DNA of 64,000 bases from Erythrocercus mccallii (lineage: Eukaryota; Chordata; Aves; Passeriformes; Dicruridae): positions 83,377 to 147,376 of the forward strand of contig VZRG01000886.1 of assembly GCA_013397435.1 (NCBI GenBank), given 5' to 3'. Position 1 is the stretch's first letter, and each line of letters opens with the position of its first letter. The translations under genes and the position numbers were made by a program. The notes beneath the pieces are model-generated. The model made no database searches. It saw only the letters and a program-made list of their open reading frames with translations, and had not been told where the DNA came from. Below, piece after piece: positions 62,711 to 64,000 of this stretch.

Positions 62711-62800
62711 TTAATTTAAAGCATGATCAAAATTCAGACACTTAGTGAAATCAAGAAATATCACATCACTGCTGTCTGCTTTCAATAGCTGTTTGAAGTT
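62711..62800 (-). mobile_element. CR1 reverse-transcriptase remnant
   Basis: The minus strand encodes SSDVIFLDFTKCLNFDHALN, which matches the CR1 motif VDVIYLDFSKAFDTVSH with substitutions and a stop soon after. The first catalytic Asp is present; SKAF has become TKCL. Flanking sequence is too decayed to extend the match with confidence. It is in the opposite orientation to the CR1 at 62170-62558, so it is a separate insertion. Confidence 0.65.
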
Positions 62801-64000
62801 ATTGGGAGGGAAAAAAGAAGCTGTCTTATTACAGGTTGGTGGTACAGATTTTATGACAAATTTCTTCCCTGCTGTAAAGACTTTATGACTGAAAAGGTAC
62901 AATGCTTTATAAAATGAAGCATCTTTTTCCATGATAATAACTGTTAAGTTTTTCCTCAGTGCTCATATGCCTCCAGCTTATTTTGTAATGATATAACACC
63001 TGCAATGGATTAAATTTGCACTGTAACTGTAGCAGAAGAGCGTACGAAATGTCACTTCTCATTAGCCTGCATATAAATCTGCCTTTTTTGGTAAGCAGTA
63101 TAAAAGAAAGACCACTGAACCGCTAGAAACTCAAAGCATATGTTGTTCATGCAAAAAGGACACTCAGCAATATGAGTCTTTTCCATGCTGTTCTCTTTTA
63201 TGACTGGAAGAATGTTTTTGGAAAGACAAGGAAATACATGGAAATGCATTACCACGAAGTTGTAGTAGATTTCTATAATTGCTTGCTGACACAGCTGAAT
63301 AGTCACAAAATATCAGAGAGTAAATGAGTTGATAATGTAAAGCATTAATTAGGATTTTGTGCATGCTTATGCTATTTACATATTTTAATGCTTTGATATT
63401 AACATGTCAATTTTAATAGTATGTAAATGAATTCCCGAGTGTGAGATTTACTCTCCTCAGCATTAGATATGTATTCATTGACAGCAACTGTAAATTTCCT
63501 ATCTTTTCTTTTTAGAAAGACTTTCCAGGGTCTTATACAAAATGTTTTCCCTGCAATGCCCTGTCCAGGTTGATTAAAGAAGTTTATAGCTCTAATGGAT
63601 AGAACAACCCCAGCCTCGAGCTCCACAGATCGCTATAAGAACACATACACACCACCTCTTTGTGCCTAAAGTTTCACAACAAGGTAAATAAAAAATAGGT
63701 TATTCAACTCCATGGTATCTCTGCCTGTCTCTAGGTAGTGCTGATGCTCACTAACAATCTGATGTAACACAGTTCAGCTGAGAAGTGTGAAAACACATCT
63801 AAACAGCCATGCCTCAAAAGGCAACGGCACACCCCAAAAGTATTTTAGAAGATTCAGAATTAACATAGATACACCTTTCAGGGTTTTTTTTCCACATTTC
63901 ATTGTGTTCCTGATCAATCTTTTTCTGTTAAGTACATTTCTGGAAAGTTTTCAACCTTCAGATGAACAACACGTAATTAAAAACAAACAGTTGGAAAACA
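62801..64000. other. Unique AT-rich non-coding DNA
   Basis: No repeat or exon is established. A pyrimidine-rich tract with AG at 63514-63515 is followed by 53 bases open in all three plus-strand frames up to GT at 63569, but the donor is weak. A 75-codon minus-strand frame (63399-63626) covers the same place without a known product. Confidence 0.5.

Noticed and set aside
63516..63568. Candidate internal exon after a pyrimidine tract
   Set aside because: All three frames are open, the donor GTTGAT is weak, and the translations are unfamiliar.
1..64000. CRISPR arrays, prokaryotic operons, phage or plasmid functions
   Set aside because: No regularly spaced repeats, no dense coding, no ribosome-binding-site pattern; CR1 and LTR content point to a vertebrate nuclear genome.

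Overview
The window reads as vertebrate nuclear DNA, most likely avian. It is AT-rich (I estimate the high thirties percent GC by eye) and low in CpG, with no dense coding. Its recognisable repeats are mainly CR1 non-LTR retrotransposon fragments with the ATTCTATGA-type 3' tail, plus one LTR of endogenous-retrovirus type. Repeat density is low, as expected for a bird. Nothing prokaryotic, plasmid, phage or CRISPR-like is visible. I found no protein-coding exon, tRNA, rRNA or snRNA that I can defend. The longest open frames lie over CR1 copies or GC-rich patches, or are short and unrecognisable. The window is best described as a gene desert or the inside of a very large intron.

Layout. 1-14580 is unique AT-rich DNA with a structured palindrome cluster at 9612-9731 and two possible MIR-type SINE remnants at 11731-11808 and 12669-12730. 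A sense-strand CR1 3' end lies at 14585-14783. 20100-20630 holds another CR1 3' end and the terminus of an old hAT/Charlie-type DNA transposon. An old antisense CR1 follows at 21161-21545. 21550-33300 is unique sequence with short hairpins. 33304-34450 is the most informative block: an LTR of about 324 bp sits inside a CR1 copy, which itself abuts an older CR1 reverse-transcriptase fragment. A further antisense CR1 with an internal 35-bp duplication lies at 36720-36925. 36930-62165 is unique sequence with simple repeats, scattered GC-rich patches, an octamer-motif cluster and one strong hairpin. A sense CR1 3' end at 62170-62558 is followed by an opposite-strand CR1 reverse-transcriptase remnant at 62711-62800.

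How the parts work together. There is no operon or pathway here. The elements record successive transposon insertions: old hAT, possible MIR and old CR1, then younger CR1, then the LTR. Any function would be regulatory, through conserved non-coding elements or LTR-derived promoter signals, and cannot be proved from one sequence. All repeat assignments come from recognising family consensus patterns by eye. I saw no convincing undescribed system.
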